A DNA stretch of 20,296 bases from positions 1-20,296 of the forward strand of contig URHI01000019.1 of NCBI GenBank assembly GCA_900547565.1, given 5' to 3'. The notes under the pieces were generated by a model, which saw nothing but the letters and a program-made list of their open reading frames with translations, was not told where the DNA came from and did no database searches. Positions within the stretch are counted from its first letter, which is position 1. Each line of letters starts with the position of its first letter. This document shows positions 13,324 to 20,296 of this stretch, piece after piece. Source of the DNA: an uncultured Eubacteriales bacterium (GTDB lineage Bacteria > Bacillota > Clostridia > Oscillospirales > CAG-272). A program made the position numbers and the translations under genes.

Positions 13324-13741
13324 TGTTTTTTCCTCGAATTCAGTATTGATATTACAATAATTCTATCATACCGTCAGAGAGAATACCACACTAAAATGCA
13401 GGAATCACTCCCGGGGTGTGAGAATATTGTATCTGACAAAAGCTGTTTGGCTTGAATTACATCAATTATACCATAAGTTTTCAAATCGGTCTACAATAAA
13501 TGAAGCTATCGAAAAACCCTACCACCGGCAAGTGTCAGTATAGGATCAGCTGCTTGCACGAATGTGGATAAAAAGCCGTATATGCTACAAATATCACCTA
13601 AAACTGACAAATCGGTCATGTTAATACGCGGTGAGTCCGTATAAAAGGCAGAATTTAATATAAAATGTATCTGGGGGTTGCAAATTTAAGAAATTTGTTA
13701 TATAATAATACAAATATTTAATTGGTAAAGAGGAGGAGATT
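13324..13741. other. Intergenic region between the XRE gene and guaB
   Basis: 418 bp, AT-rich, between two divergent genes. I find no structured RNA or convincing ORF; the frames here are short. It has two direct copies of CAAATCGGTC (13482-13491 and 13608-13617), 126 bp apart, which could be regulator sites but could be chance. The guaB promoter is at its right end. Confidence 0.4.
13678..13706 (+). promoter_or_regulatory. Promoter of guaB
   Basis: TTGCAA at 13678-13683, 17-nt spacer, TATAAT at 13701-13706, then a ribosome site AGGAGGAG just before the ATG at 13742. Confidence 0.75.
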
Positions 13742-15247
13742 ATGGCTTTCTATTATTCCGAACCGTCCCATACCTTCAGCGAATATCTGCTTATTCCAGG
13801 ATACACCTCAGAGGACTGCACGCCGTCCAATGTTTCACTGCGCACACCGCTAGTGAAATTCAATGCCGGTGAGCAGTCTTCCATTTATCTTAATATACCT
13901 ATGGTGTCGGCCATTATGCAGTCTGTGTCCGACGATAAGCTGGCAGTTGCCCTTGCACGTGAGGGTGGACTGTCCTTTATTTACGGCTCGCAGTCAATAG
14001 GGGACGAGGCTGCCATGGTGGCTCGCGTCAAGGCGTACAAAGCCGGCTTTGTTGTCAGCGACTCCAATCTTCGTCCCGACGATACGCTTGCCGATGTGCT
14101 TGAGCTGGTAGAGCGCACCGGGCATAACACCGTTGCCATCACTGATGACGGCACCTGTAACGGCAAACTGCTGGGAATTGTCACCGGGCGTGACTACCGT
14201 GTATCGCGTATGGACCATAGCCTCAAAATCAGCGAGTTCATGACGCCGCGCGAGCGCCTGATCACTGCCCCCGAGGGGACAACTCTCAAGGAAGCTAATG
14301 ATATAATCTGGGATCATAAGCTCAACCAGCTTCCCATAGTTGATGCCGACGGGCATCTGGTCCATCTTGTCTTTCGCAAGGATTATTCGCAGCATAAGGA
14401 AAATCCTCAGGAGCTGCTTGACTCTAAAAAGCGTTATATGGTCGGTGCCGGCATAAACACCAAGGATTATGCCGAGCGTGTTCCGGCGCTGGTCGAGGCG
14501 GGAGCGGATGTGCTGTGTATCGATTCCTCCGAGGGCTATACATGCTGGCAGGAAAAGACTTTGCGCTTTATACGCGAAAAGTACGGCGACAGTGTTAAGG
14601 TAGGTGCCGGAAATGTTGTTGACCGCGACGGATTTTTGTTCCTTGCGCGGGCGGGGGCGGATTTTGTCAAGGTCGGTATAGGCGGCGGCTCTATATGCAT
14701 TACACGTGAGCAAAAGGGAATAGGCCGCGGACAGGCCACCGCACTCATCGAGGTGGCGGCAGCGCGTGACGAATACTTCCGTGACACCGGGATTTATGTT
14801 CCTATCTGCTCGGACGGCGGAATAGTGCACGATTATCATATGACTCTTGCACTCGCTATGGGCGCTGACTTCATGATGCTGGGACGTTATTTTGCACGCT
14901 TTGACGAAAGCCCGACAAACAAGCTGTTTGTCAACGGAACCTACGTCAAGGAATATTGGGGAGAGGGCTCCAACCGTGCACGTAACTGGCAGCGTTACGA
15001 CCTCGGCGGTAAGAACGGGTTGGCTTTTGAGGAAGGAGTGGATTCCTATGTCGTTTATGCCGGCTCGTTGCACGACAACGTTGCACGCAGTCTGCACAAG
15101 GTCAAGTCCACCATGTGCAACTGCGGCGTTACCAACATTCCCGACCTCCAGAAAAATGCCCGCATGACGCTTGTGTCGTCCACGAGCATTGTCGAGGGCG
15201 GATATCACGATGTTATTTTAAAATCCACCAATACCAATTTGAGATAA
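13742..15247 (+). CDS. guaB: Inosine-5'-monophosphate dehydrogenase, Tritrichomonas-like type
   Basis: A 501-residue enzyme that oxidises IMP to XMP with NAD+, the first committed step of guanine nucleotide synthesis. The catalytic cysteine is C319 in GGGSICITREQKGIGRGQAT, and the flap residues R418 and Y419 lie in NWQRYDLGG. The two CBS domains are at about residues 100-220 (DTLADVLELVERTGHNTVAI, ITAPEGTTLKEANDIIWDHK). The loop differs from most bacterial enzymes, which read SICTTR and GVPQ. Both the sequence and the numbering (C319, R418, Y419) match the IMP dehydrogenase of the protist Tritrichomonas foetus as I recall it, an enzyme considered of bacterial origin. It has a strong promoter and ribosome site and shares an operon with the next gene (14-bp gap). 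Confidence 0.97.
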   Translation: MAFYYSEPSHTFSEYLLIPGYTSEDCTPSNVSLRTPLVKFNAGEQSSIYLNIPMVSAIMQSVSDDKLAVALAREGGLSFIYGSQSIGDEAAMVARVKAYKAGFVVSDSNLRPDDTLADVLELVERTGHNTVAITDDGTCNGKLLGIVTGRDYRVSRMDHSLKISEFMTPRERLITAPEGTTLKEANDIIWDHKLNQLPIVDADGHLVHLVFRKDYSQHKENPQELLDSKKRYMVGAGINTKDYAERVPALVEAGADVLCIDSSEGYTCWQEKTLRFIREKYGDSVKVGAGNVVDRDGFLFLARAGADFVKVGIGGGSICITREQKGIGRGQATALIEVAAARDEYFRDTGIYVPICSDGGIVHDYHMTLALAMGADFMMLGRYFARFDESPTNKLFVNGTYVKEYWGEGSNRARNWQRYDLGGKNGLAFEEGVDSYVVYAGSLHDNVARSLHKVKSTMCNCGVTNIPDLQKNARMTLVSSTSIVEGGYHDVILKSTNTNLR

Positions 15248-15261
15248 AAGAGGGAGTAATC

Positions 15262-16413
15262 ATGGAAAATAAAAAATGGGTGGCCGGCTGGGGCGCGTCA
15301 ATTTCGTATGTCTGCCAGAATCACGCCGACTATATTAAAGATCAGACCTTCCGCTATGTCATTTTCCCCACTATGAACGGTGAGGCTATTCGTTTGCATT
15401 TCTCCAACCAGTACGGAACAGAAGATGCCGTCATTGATAAGGTGTACGTTGCACGCCGCACCACGGGCGAGTATGTAGACACTTCCACCAATGTTCAGGT
15501 GACTTTCGGCGGCAAGACAGAGGTGACAGTCCCGGCGGGAGGGACGGTGGTATCCGATGCTGTGAATTATGCGGTCAGGGCCGGCGAGGAATTTGATGTA
15601 AGCATGTACTTCGGGCACCTGACTCAGCTTGTGACGGGGCATTCAAACAACGGATATTATATCAAGAAGTATTACGGCAAAGGTGACTGGGCGGCTGATG
15701 CCTGTGTGCCGCTTGAGGAGTATGGCGAGAACGGTCCGTATTTCCTGCTCAACACCATTGATTTTCTTGCTTCCGACGATTGCCGCGCAATTATTGCCTT
15801 CGGCGACTCAATTACCGCGCAGCCCTGGCCGGACTGCCTTGCCCACCGCATTTATGATATGGGCATACGTAACCGTGCCGTTATCCGCAAGGGGATCGGC
15901 GGAGGACGCATACTCCGGGAATACAAATACCGCATCAAAAAGCATTGGGGCGAGGCAGGTATCAAGCGCTTTGAACGTGATATTTGCCAGGCCGGAGCCG
16001 ACCGCGTGTTTGTGCTTCACGGCATCAATGATCTGATCCACCCGGGTGTCAACAACCGGCTGTGCCCTATGAGCGAGCTGCCCGACGCACGTGAGATGAT
16101 AGAGCAGGGATATATGAAGTACATAGAAATCGCACATAATCATGGTATGAAGATATATCTTGCAACTATTCTGCCTTGCCCGCGCTGCATGAATGACGAC
16201 GGTGTACGAGAGGCAACGCGCTGTGAGGTCAACGAGTGGATACGCAATTCTGCACCTTGTGACGGAGTGATCGATTTTGAAAAGGCGGTCTGGGATGAGG
16301 CCGACCACAGGCAGATCAAATCAGAGTACGACAGCGGAGATCATCTGCATCCGAGCTTTGCCGGTGCGCAACACATGGCACAGAGTATTCCGGTAGAGTT
16401 TTTTGAGTCCTGA
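15262..16413 (+). CDS. SGNH/GDSL-family hydrolase (esterase-like)
   Basis: A 383-residue enzyme of the SGNH hydrolase family, acting on ester bonds. The start ATG 15262 has AGGGAG 6 nt upstream; an in-frame earlier start at 15115 lies inside guaB. Residues about 1-165 form a beta-rich N-terminal domain. The catalytic block I is GDSIT with nucleophile S183, block II is GIGGGR, block III is HGINDL with N256, and the acid/base pair D360 and H363 is in DHLHP. No signal peptide is seen, so it is probably cytoplasmic. This two-domain layout is that of GDSL esterases active on acetylated sugars or lipids; the substrate is not evident. Why it is coupled to guaB is unclear. Confidence 0.92.
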   Translation: MENKKWVAGWGASISYVCQNHADYIKDQTFRYVIFPTMNGEAIRLHFSNQYGTEDAVIDKVYVARRTTGEYVDTSTNVQVTFGGKTEVTVPAGGTVVSDAVNYAVRAGEEFDVSMYFGHLTQLVTGHSNNGYYIKKYYGKGDWAADACVPLEEYGENGPYFLLNTIDFLASDDCRAIIAFGDSITAQPWPDCLAHRIYDMGIRNRAVIRKGIGGGRILREYKYRIKKHWGEAGIKRFERDICQAGADRVFVLHGINDLIHPGVNNRLCPMSELPDAREMIEQGYMKYIEIAHNHGMKIYLATILPCPRCMNDDGVREATRCEVNEWIRNSAPCDGVIDFEKAVWDEADHRQIKSEYDSGDHLHPSFAGAQHMAQSIPVEFFES

Positions 16414-16534
16414 CCTCTGCCCGCTCGGGCGTTGAAAGCCGATTTGTCCGACTGAGGTATCTGAAAAAACCTTACGCAAAGCGTTCAAGTAAATAACAAG
16501 GGGGATCGATGATCCCACTGTGTGTTGTAAAACG

Positions 16535-16568
16535 AAAACCGCCCGGCAAAAATGCTCGGGCGGCTTTT
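16535..16568. terminator. Bidirectional terminator between convergent operons
   Basis: CCGCCCG (16539-16545) pairs with CGGGCGG (16557-16563), with AAAA before and TTTT after, so it can end the guaB operon (rightward) and the transporter operon (leftward). The 185 bp between the two genes hold nothing else that I can identify. Confidence 0.8.
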
Positions 16569-16598
16569 ATGATTATTTGTTTTTCGGTGATAGAAGCG

Positions 16599-17342
16599 TT
16601 ACAGAACACGTGAAAGAAATTCCTTGGTCCTCGCCTTTTCGGGACTGCCGAAAATTATCTCGGGAATGTTGTCTTCCTCTATAATTCCCCGATCCATGAA
16701 CACGACGCGGCTTGAAACGTCCCGCGCAAAGCTCATTTCGTGCGTCACGACCAGCATCGTAAGGCCGTCGTCAGCCAGCGACTTCATGACAGCAAGCACC
16801 TCGCCGACCATTTCCGGGTCGAGTGCCGAGGTCGGTTCGTCAAAAAGAATGACCTCAGGGGACATTGACAGCGAGCGCGCGATCGCCACACGCTGTTTCT
16901 GCCCTCCGGACAGCTGTGCCGGCTTGGCGTTGATATACTGCTCCATTCCGACCCGACGCAGGTATTTCATGGCTATGTCGGTTGCCTCGTCCCGTTCTCT
17001 GTGCAGCACCAGCACCTGCCCGATAACGCAATTCTGCAATACCGTCATATTGTTATAAAGATTGAACTGCTGGAACACCATGCCTACTTCGGCGCGGTAG
17101 CTGTAAACAGAGGGGATTTCGGTCTGTATATTTTTACCGTGGTAGAGAATAGCACCCGAGGTCGGAGTTTCAAGCAGGTTTATGCAACGCAAAAACGTAC
17201 TTTTCCCCGAGCCTGACGACCCAATAATGCTGACGACCTCGCCCTTTTGTACTGTCATGTTGATATCATTCAGCACGCGATGGTCACCGAATTGCTTTTG
17301 CAGGTGTTCAATGCTGAAAACCACCTGATTGTTATCTGTCAT
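16599..17342 (-). CDS. Polar amino acid ABC transporter, ATP-binding protein (probable lysine)
   Basis: A 247-residue ATPase that powers the importer. Walker A GSSGSGKST is at residues 41-49, the Q-loop is FQQFN at about 90-94, the signature LSGGQ at 144-148, Walker B ILFDEP with E169, and the switch histidine in VTHEMS. It belongs to the GlnQ/ArtP/HisP type. The start is taken at 17342 because AAGGAGG lies about 9 nt upstream; the earlier ATG at 17366 lies inside the permease gene and lacks a ribosome site. It overlaps the permease end by 11 bp. Third gene of the leftward operon behind the lysine riboswitch. Confidence 0.95.
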   Translation of the reverse strand: MTDNNQVVFSIEHLQKQFGDHRVLNDINMTVQKGEVVSIIGSSGSGKSTFLRCINLLETPTSGAILYHGKNIQTEIPSVYSYRAEVGMVFQQFNLYNNMTVLQNCVIGQVLVLHRERDEATDIAMKYLRRVGMEQYINAKPAQLSGGQKQRVAIARSLSMSPEVILFDEPTSALDPEMVGEVLAVMKSLADDGLTMLVVTHEMSFARDVSSRVVFMDRGIIEEDNIPEIIFGSPEKARTKEFLSRVL

Positions 17343-18111
17343 ATCCGGCTTCCTCCTTGGCCACATGAATTTCGGCTGAGGAATCTGACTGTGAGCCGAA
17401 AATCGTATAATTTTCCTTGCCCTCCAGCTTACGCTCGATCAGCCGCAACAGGCGGGTCACGGTGAATGTGAGTATGAAGTAAATGACGCAGACAACCAGA
17501 TACGTCTGGAATGTCTGGAAATTCTGCCGTTTGATGATAGCGGCGAAATAGTACAGCTCAGTGACGCCGATAACGTTAAGCACCGAGGTGTCCTTGATGT
17601 TTATAACAAATTCGTTGCTGACAGACGGCAGAATGTTACGCATCACCTGCGGCAGTACTACGTGCAGCATGGTCTGAAAGTGCGTCATGCCGACGGCTTC
17701 GGCGCCCTCAAACTGTCCTTTGTCGATGGATATTATACCGCCGCGGACGATCTCAGCCATGTATGCGCCGGTGTTTATTGAAACAATAAATATACCGGAC
17801 GGTATGAGTGGGAGTGTTTTTCCGCCGGACGCGAAGGCAAAGCCCCAGTAAATAACCATTGATTGTACCATCATTGGCGTTCCGCGGAATACTTCAACGT
17901 AAACGGTTATGATTATGTCAAGTATCTTACGAAGAAGGCGAAGAATACCGCTTTTGGGCATCGGGGCCGTTCGTATGACACCGGTCAGCACGCCGATGAG
18001 AAATCCGGCAACCGTGCCGACCAGCGCGATCAGCATTGTAAAGCCAACACCGGACAGCAGATATGGGTAGTAGTCGCGGAGTATGGCCCAGACGTCTTTC
18101 AGAAAATTCAT
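17332..18111 (-). CDS. Polar amino acid ABC transporter, permease (probable lysine)
   Basis: A 259-residue membrane protein of the HisM/GlnP family. It has about five membrane segments: around 17-40 (LLSGVGFTMLIALVGTVAGF), 65-95, 100-125, 175-200 and 215-235. The EAA loop that docks the ATPase is EGAEAVGMTHFQTMLHVVLP at about 135-155. An acidic, poorly conserved tail (QSDSSAEIHVAKEEAGYDR) follows the last segment. The gene starts 2 bp after the binding-protein stop and overlaps the ATPase start, so all three are translated from one message. Confidence 0.95.
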   Translation of the reverse strand: MNFLKDVWAILRDYYPYLLSGVGFTMLIALVGTVAGFLIGVLTGVIRTAPMPKSGILRLLRKILDIIITVYVEVFRGTPMMVQSMVIYWGFAFASGGKTLPLIPSGIFIVSINTGAYMAEIVRGGIISIDKGQFEGAEAVGMTHFQTMLHVVLPQVMRNILPSVSNEFVINIKDTSVLNVIGVTELYYFAAIIKRQNFQTFQTYLVVCVIYFILTFTVTRLLRLIERKLEGKENYTIFGSQSDSSAEIHVAKEEAGYDR

Positions 18112-18113
18112 AT

Positions 18114-18992
18114 TTACTTCTTTCTGTATATTACAACCAACTCGGATACGTAGTACATTGATGTGAAGTCAACCTCGGCCTCACGTTCGGGAGTGGGGCT
18201 CATGCCGGCGACTATAGCGTCAACCGCACCGGACTGAACCGCGGGCAACAGCGATTCCCAGTCGTTGGCATAAATTTCAAGCTTCATACCCAGCTTGTTG
18301 GCAACATACTGAGCGATCTGAACGTCATAACCGTTGGCATAGCGATCCTTCTGAACCTTGCCGCCTTCACCGTAGATCGGAACTGCGCCGAGAGACGGTG
18401 TTGTGAGATCTGTCCAGTTGTACGGCTCGTAAGCGCACTCCATAGCGACGCGCAGTGTTCCGGTGGGATTTTCAGGAGCCTCGGAGGTCAGCACAAGCGA
18501 TGTAACTGTCTTGCCGGCGCTGATATCTGCCATTTGCAGCATGAGCTCATGGCGTGTCTCGTAGGGAATGGTATCAAGAATTGCTGATATTTTATCGCGC
18601 AGGTCGGAGCCCTTGGCTACGGCTATAGCAACACCGGTTTCCTTTTCGGTGGCGGTGAAGCCGGTCTTGTTGTTTACCAGGTGCAGATAGTCAAGCGTAT
18701 CGTCTGTAGGGCAGATGGCAAGTGCTGTCGGCTCCTCGGCTATGTAGCCGTCTATAGCGCCTGACTTGAGCGCGATAAGCAAGTCTGAGAATTCGGGGTA
18801 GGTTGAGCTCTTGACATCTTCTATCTGCTTCATGGCCTCAGCATGGAAGGTTCCGGCCTGAGCGGCGATTTTAGCGCCCTTGAGATCGGCAATCGAGGTT
18901 GCCTTGGAGATATCGGTGGAAGTATTTGAGCAGGATGTGAGTGCGAGTACAGTCATCAGGACTGCAAGCAGGAGTGTGAATGTTCTTCTCAT
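18114..18992 (-). CDS. Amino acid-binding lipoprotein, lobes in circularly permuted order
   Basis: A 292-residue substrate-binding protein of the transporter. Residues 1-20 are a lipoprotein signal ending LTSC, with C21 as the lipidated residue. In the usual SBP_bac_3 family lobe 1 comes first. Here residues about 33-157 (TSIADLKGAKIAAQAGTFHA, ALKSGAIDGYIAEEPTAL, VAIAVAKGSDLRDKI) match lobe 2. A linker at about 158-178 joins this to residues about 179-292 (TLRVAMECAYEPYNW, GYDVQIAQYVANKLGMKLEI, SLLPAVQSGAVDAIVAGMSP), which match lobe 1. The C-terminal YVSELVVIYRKK is the hinge strand that normally runs into the lobe-2 start. Both lobes look complete. Its leader carries a lysine riboswitch, so the ligand is probably lysine. 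Confidence 0.93.
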   Translation of the reverse strand: MRRTFTLLLAVLMTVLALTSCSNTSTDISKATSIADLKGAKIAAQAGTFHAEAMKQIEDVKSSTYPEFSDLLIALKSGAIDGYIAEEPTALAICPTDDTLDYLHLVNNKTGFTATEKETGVAIAVAKGSDLRDKISAILDTIPYETRHELMLQMADISAGKTVTSLVLTSEAPENPTGTLRVAMECAYEPYNWTDLTTPSLGAVPIYGEGGKVQKDRYANGYDVQIAQYVANKLGMKLEIYANDWESLLPAVQSGAVDAIVAGMSPTPEREAEVDFTSMYYVSELVVIYRKK

Positions 18993-19017
18993 TGTGGTGT
19001 TTTCCTTTCGAAAAGAT

Positions 19018-19049
19018 TAAAAAATAAGCCGTGACGAGCACGTCACGGC
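19018..19049 (-). terminator. Riboswitch-controlled terminator of the lysine transporter operon
   Basis: On the reverse strand GCCGTGACG (19049-19041) pairs with CGTCACGGC (19036-19028) with a TGCT loop, followed by TTATTTTTT. It lies between the aptamer and the binding-protein start, so it is the expression platform: with lysine bound, transcription should stop here. I did not resolve which strand acts as antiterminator. Confidence 0.88.
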
Positions 19050-19097
19050 ACAAATACAAAAATAACACAAAATATACGCTTATAATTGTACAATGCT

Positions 19098-19278
19098 ATG
19101 ATAGCGCTCCACTTACGTGACAGTTCAGCGCATATTGTGCGCTGCCCCAGCCTGCGGTGACCATTCAGCAACCGCCAACTTCGGCGACACCCCCTTTCAC
19201 CCGCGGTTGAATGACCGTTGACCGGGTTACTATTGACTGTCGCACCTCTACCAAGACTTATTAAGTTGGCACTATCAT
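19098..19278 (-). promoter_or_regulatory. Lysine riboswitch (L box)
   Basis: On the reverse strand, in order: P1 strand ATGATAGTGC (19278-19269), AGAGGTGCGA (19249-19240), GAAAGGGGG (19198-19190), GTCGCCGAAG (19188-19179), GGCTGGGGC (19152-19144), and CTGTCACGTAAGTGGAGC then GCTATC (19123-19100), closing P1 with GCGCTATCAT (19107-19098). These are the conserved blocks of the lysine (lysC-type) aptamer, and the 181-nt length is normal. It heads the binding protein-permease-ATPase operon and gives lysine as the regulating ligand. The rest of 19279-19539 is AT-rich and holds no gene. Confidence 0.95.
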
Positions 19279-19499
19279 ATCACACACTGTGGTGATTTGC
19301 AATAGTAAAATAAAAATTTTTTGTTTTTCGGCGCTTTTTACAAAGAAATGACTGTGTACAGGAGCGTTGTTAAGCGCTTTTATGCAATAAAACTGCATCA
19401 ATTGAAGTTCAGAGCATATTTCGACATGTTAAAGCGTGACTTTTTTGAATAAACTCAAGAAAATATGAAAATTATCTATACAAAAAGTTCACAATATGT

Positions 19500-19512
19500 T
19501 ATAATTTATAAT
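19500..19512 (+). promoter_or_regulatory. Candidate -10 for the rlmB-type gene
   Basis: Two overlapping TATAAT hexamers (19500-19505 and 19507-19512) lie 28-40 bp before the ATG at 19540. No clear -35 is seen upstream, so only the -10 is supported. Confidence 0.4.
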
Positions 19513-19539
19513 GAATAAACAGCAAAAAGGAAGTATATT

Positions 19540-20296
19540 ATGAAAGACAATTCCGAGACAAAACCGGGTTTTGACGGTAAACATTCCCGCCCGGCAAATG
19601 CCGGACACGAACCGGCGGCCGGCGCAGTTATCGGGCGAAATGCTGTTCGGGAACTGCTGAAATCCGGTCGGGAGATTGATAAGGTTATGGTGCGCCGCGG
19701 TGACCGTGAGGGCTCGATAGTAGTACTTATCGCTCAGGCAAAGCAGGCAGGTATACCTGTAATCGAAGTGGATAAAAGCAAGCTGGACGAGCTTTCCGGC
19801 AGCTCAAATCACCAGGGCATTATCGCCATGGCGGCCGAAAAGAGTTATTGCACCGTGGAGGATATCCTTTCTCTTGCCGAACAGAGAGGGGAAGCCCCGT
19901 TTATAGTCATTGCAGACGGTATTACTGATCCGTACAATCTCGGCACGCTTATTCGTTGCGCCGAGGGAGTCGGAGCACACGGACTTATTATTCCAAAGCG
20001 CCGCGCTTCGGGACTGACTCCGCTGGTTACAAAAGCGTCGGCCGGTGCGGTCGAGCATCTGGCGATCGCCAAGGTACCGAACATAAGCGCCGCTATCGAG
20101 CAGCTTAAATCGCACGGTGTCTGGGTTTACGGCGCCGAGGTCGGCGGGCAGAATTATTATGATACCGATTTTTCCGGCCCATGCGCCATCGTGATGGGCA
20201 GCGAGGGCGAGGGCGTGTCAAGACTGGTGCTTGAAAAGTGTGATTTCAGGGTGTCCATACCAATGTACGGGCGTGTGAATTCGTTTAATGTGGCGG
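19540..20296 (+). CDS. rlmB: TrmH/SpoU-family 23S rRNA 2'-O-ribose methyltransferase, 5' portion (runs off the right edge)
   Basis: At least 252 residues, open to the window end. RlmB-type enzymes methylate the 2'-O of a guanosine in 23S rRNA (G2251 in E. coli) with S-adenosylmethionine. Residues 1-28 are a polar extension. Residues about 30-105 (IGRNAVRELLKSGREIDKVM, later NHQGIIAM) are the L30e-like substrate-binding domain. The SPOUT knot has motif 1 DPYNLGTLIRCAE (N133, R139), motif 2 IVMGSEGEGVS and motif 3 IPMYGRVNSFNV. The start has AAAAGGAAG 9 nt upstream. The exact substrate (RlmB rather than another TrmH member) is probable from the length and motifs, not certain. Confidence 0.9.
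   Translation, partial: MKDNSETKPGFDGKHSRPANAGHEPAAGAVIGRNAVRELLKSGREIDKVMVRRGDREGSIVVLIAQAKQAGIPVIEVDKSKLDELSGSSNHQGIIAMAAEKSYCTVEDILSLAEQRGEAPFIVIADGITDPYNLGTLIRCAEGVGAHGLIIPKRRASGLTPLVTKASAGAVEHLAIAKVPNISAAIEQLKSHGVWVYGAEVGGQNYYDTDFSGPCAIVMGSEGEGVSRLVLEKCDFRVSIPMYGRVNSFNVA

Noticed and set aside
13994..15208. Reverse-strand ORF of 404 codons opposite guaB
   Set aside because: Antisense shadow of a confidently identified IMP dehydrogenase gene.
19274..19302. Reverse-strand TTGCAA-17-TATGAT promoter in front of the lysine operon
   Set aside because: The -10 overlaps the 5' strand of riboswitch stem P1, so transcripts starting from it would lack that strand. The true promoter is probably further upstream.

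Overview
The window is a piece of a low-to-mid GC Gram-positive chromosome, most likely a gut Clostridia (Oscillospirales-like). This rests on strong AGGAGG ribosome sites, intrinsic hairpin terminators, a lysine riboswitch, tRNAs with encoded CCA, an LL-H-type phage holin and the style of the small phage genes. The species cannot be named from the sequence alone.

Positions 1-10497 are prophage DNA, GC-richer than the chromosomal right half. The left edge holds the 3' end of a tail-fibre-type target gene, followed by a complete diversity-generating retroelement (DGR): variable repeat VR (114-187), a 12-bp hairpin, an avd-type accessory gene, the template repeat TR (853-967) and a reverse transcriptase. 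TR and VR differ at 15 positions across a 74-bp core, and every difference falls on a TR adenine. After it come tail-end or adhesion genes (one with two chitin-binding-like repeats), a small membrane/coiled-coil protein, an unlisted 32-residue ORF, an amidase endolysin with SH3 domain, and a holin. This rightward late block ends at a strong terminator (5366-5410). The intergenic region before and within that terminator carries eight exact TGTWACA heptamers, some arranged symmetrically around a 12-bp inverted repeat. A consensus promoter with three matching 12-bp operator-like sites then drives a compact operon of 14 small genes (5537-10497), including a DNA methyltransferase-like protein without a normal NPPY/F motif and several Cys-rich proteins. 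No integrase, repressor or capsid genes are in view.

Positions 10498-20296 look like host chromosome. Two leftward tRNA genes, Ala(GGC) and Val(CAC), adjoin the prophage, and the 3' end of the Ala gene faces it, so this is the likely attachment site. Next are a short-chain dehydrogenase, a CAT-anticodon tRNA, a leftward membrane-anchored XRE regulator, guaB (a divergent IMP dehydrogenase like that of Tritrichomonas foetus) with an SGNH hydrolase in the same operon, then a leftward amino-acid ABC transporter. The transporter operon has a lysine riboswitch and terminator in its leader, so lysine (or a close relative) is the probable substrate. Its binding protein has its two lobes in reversed order, a circular permutation. 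The right edge cuts an rlmB/TrmH-family rRNA methyltransferase gene.
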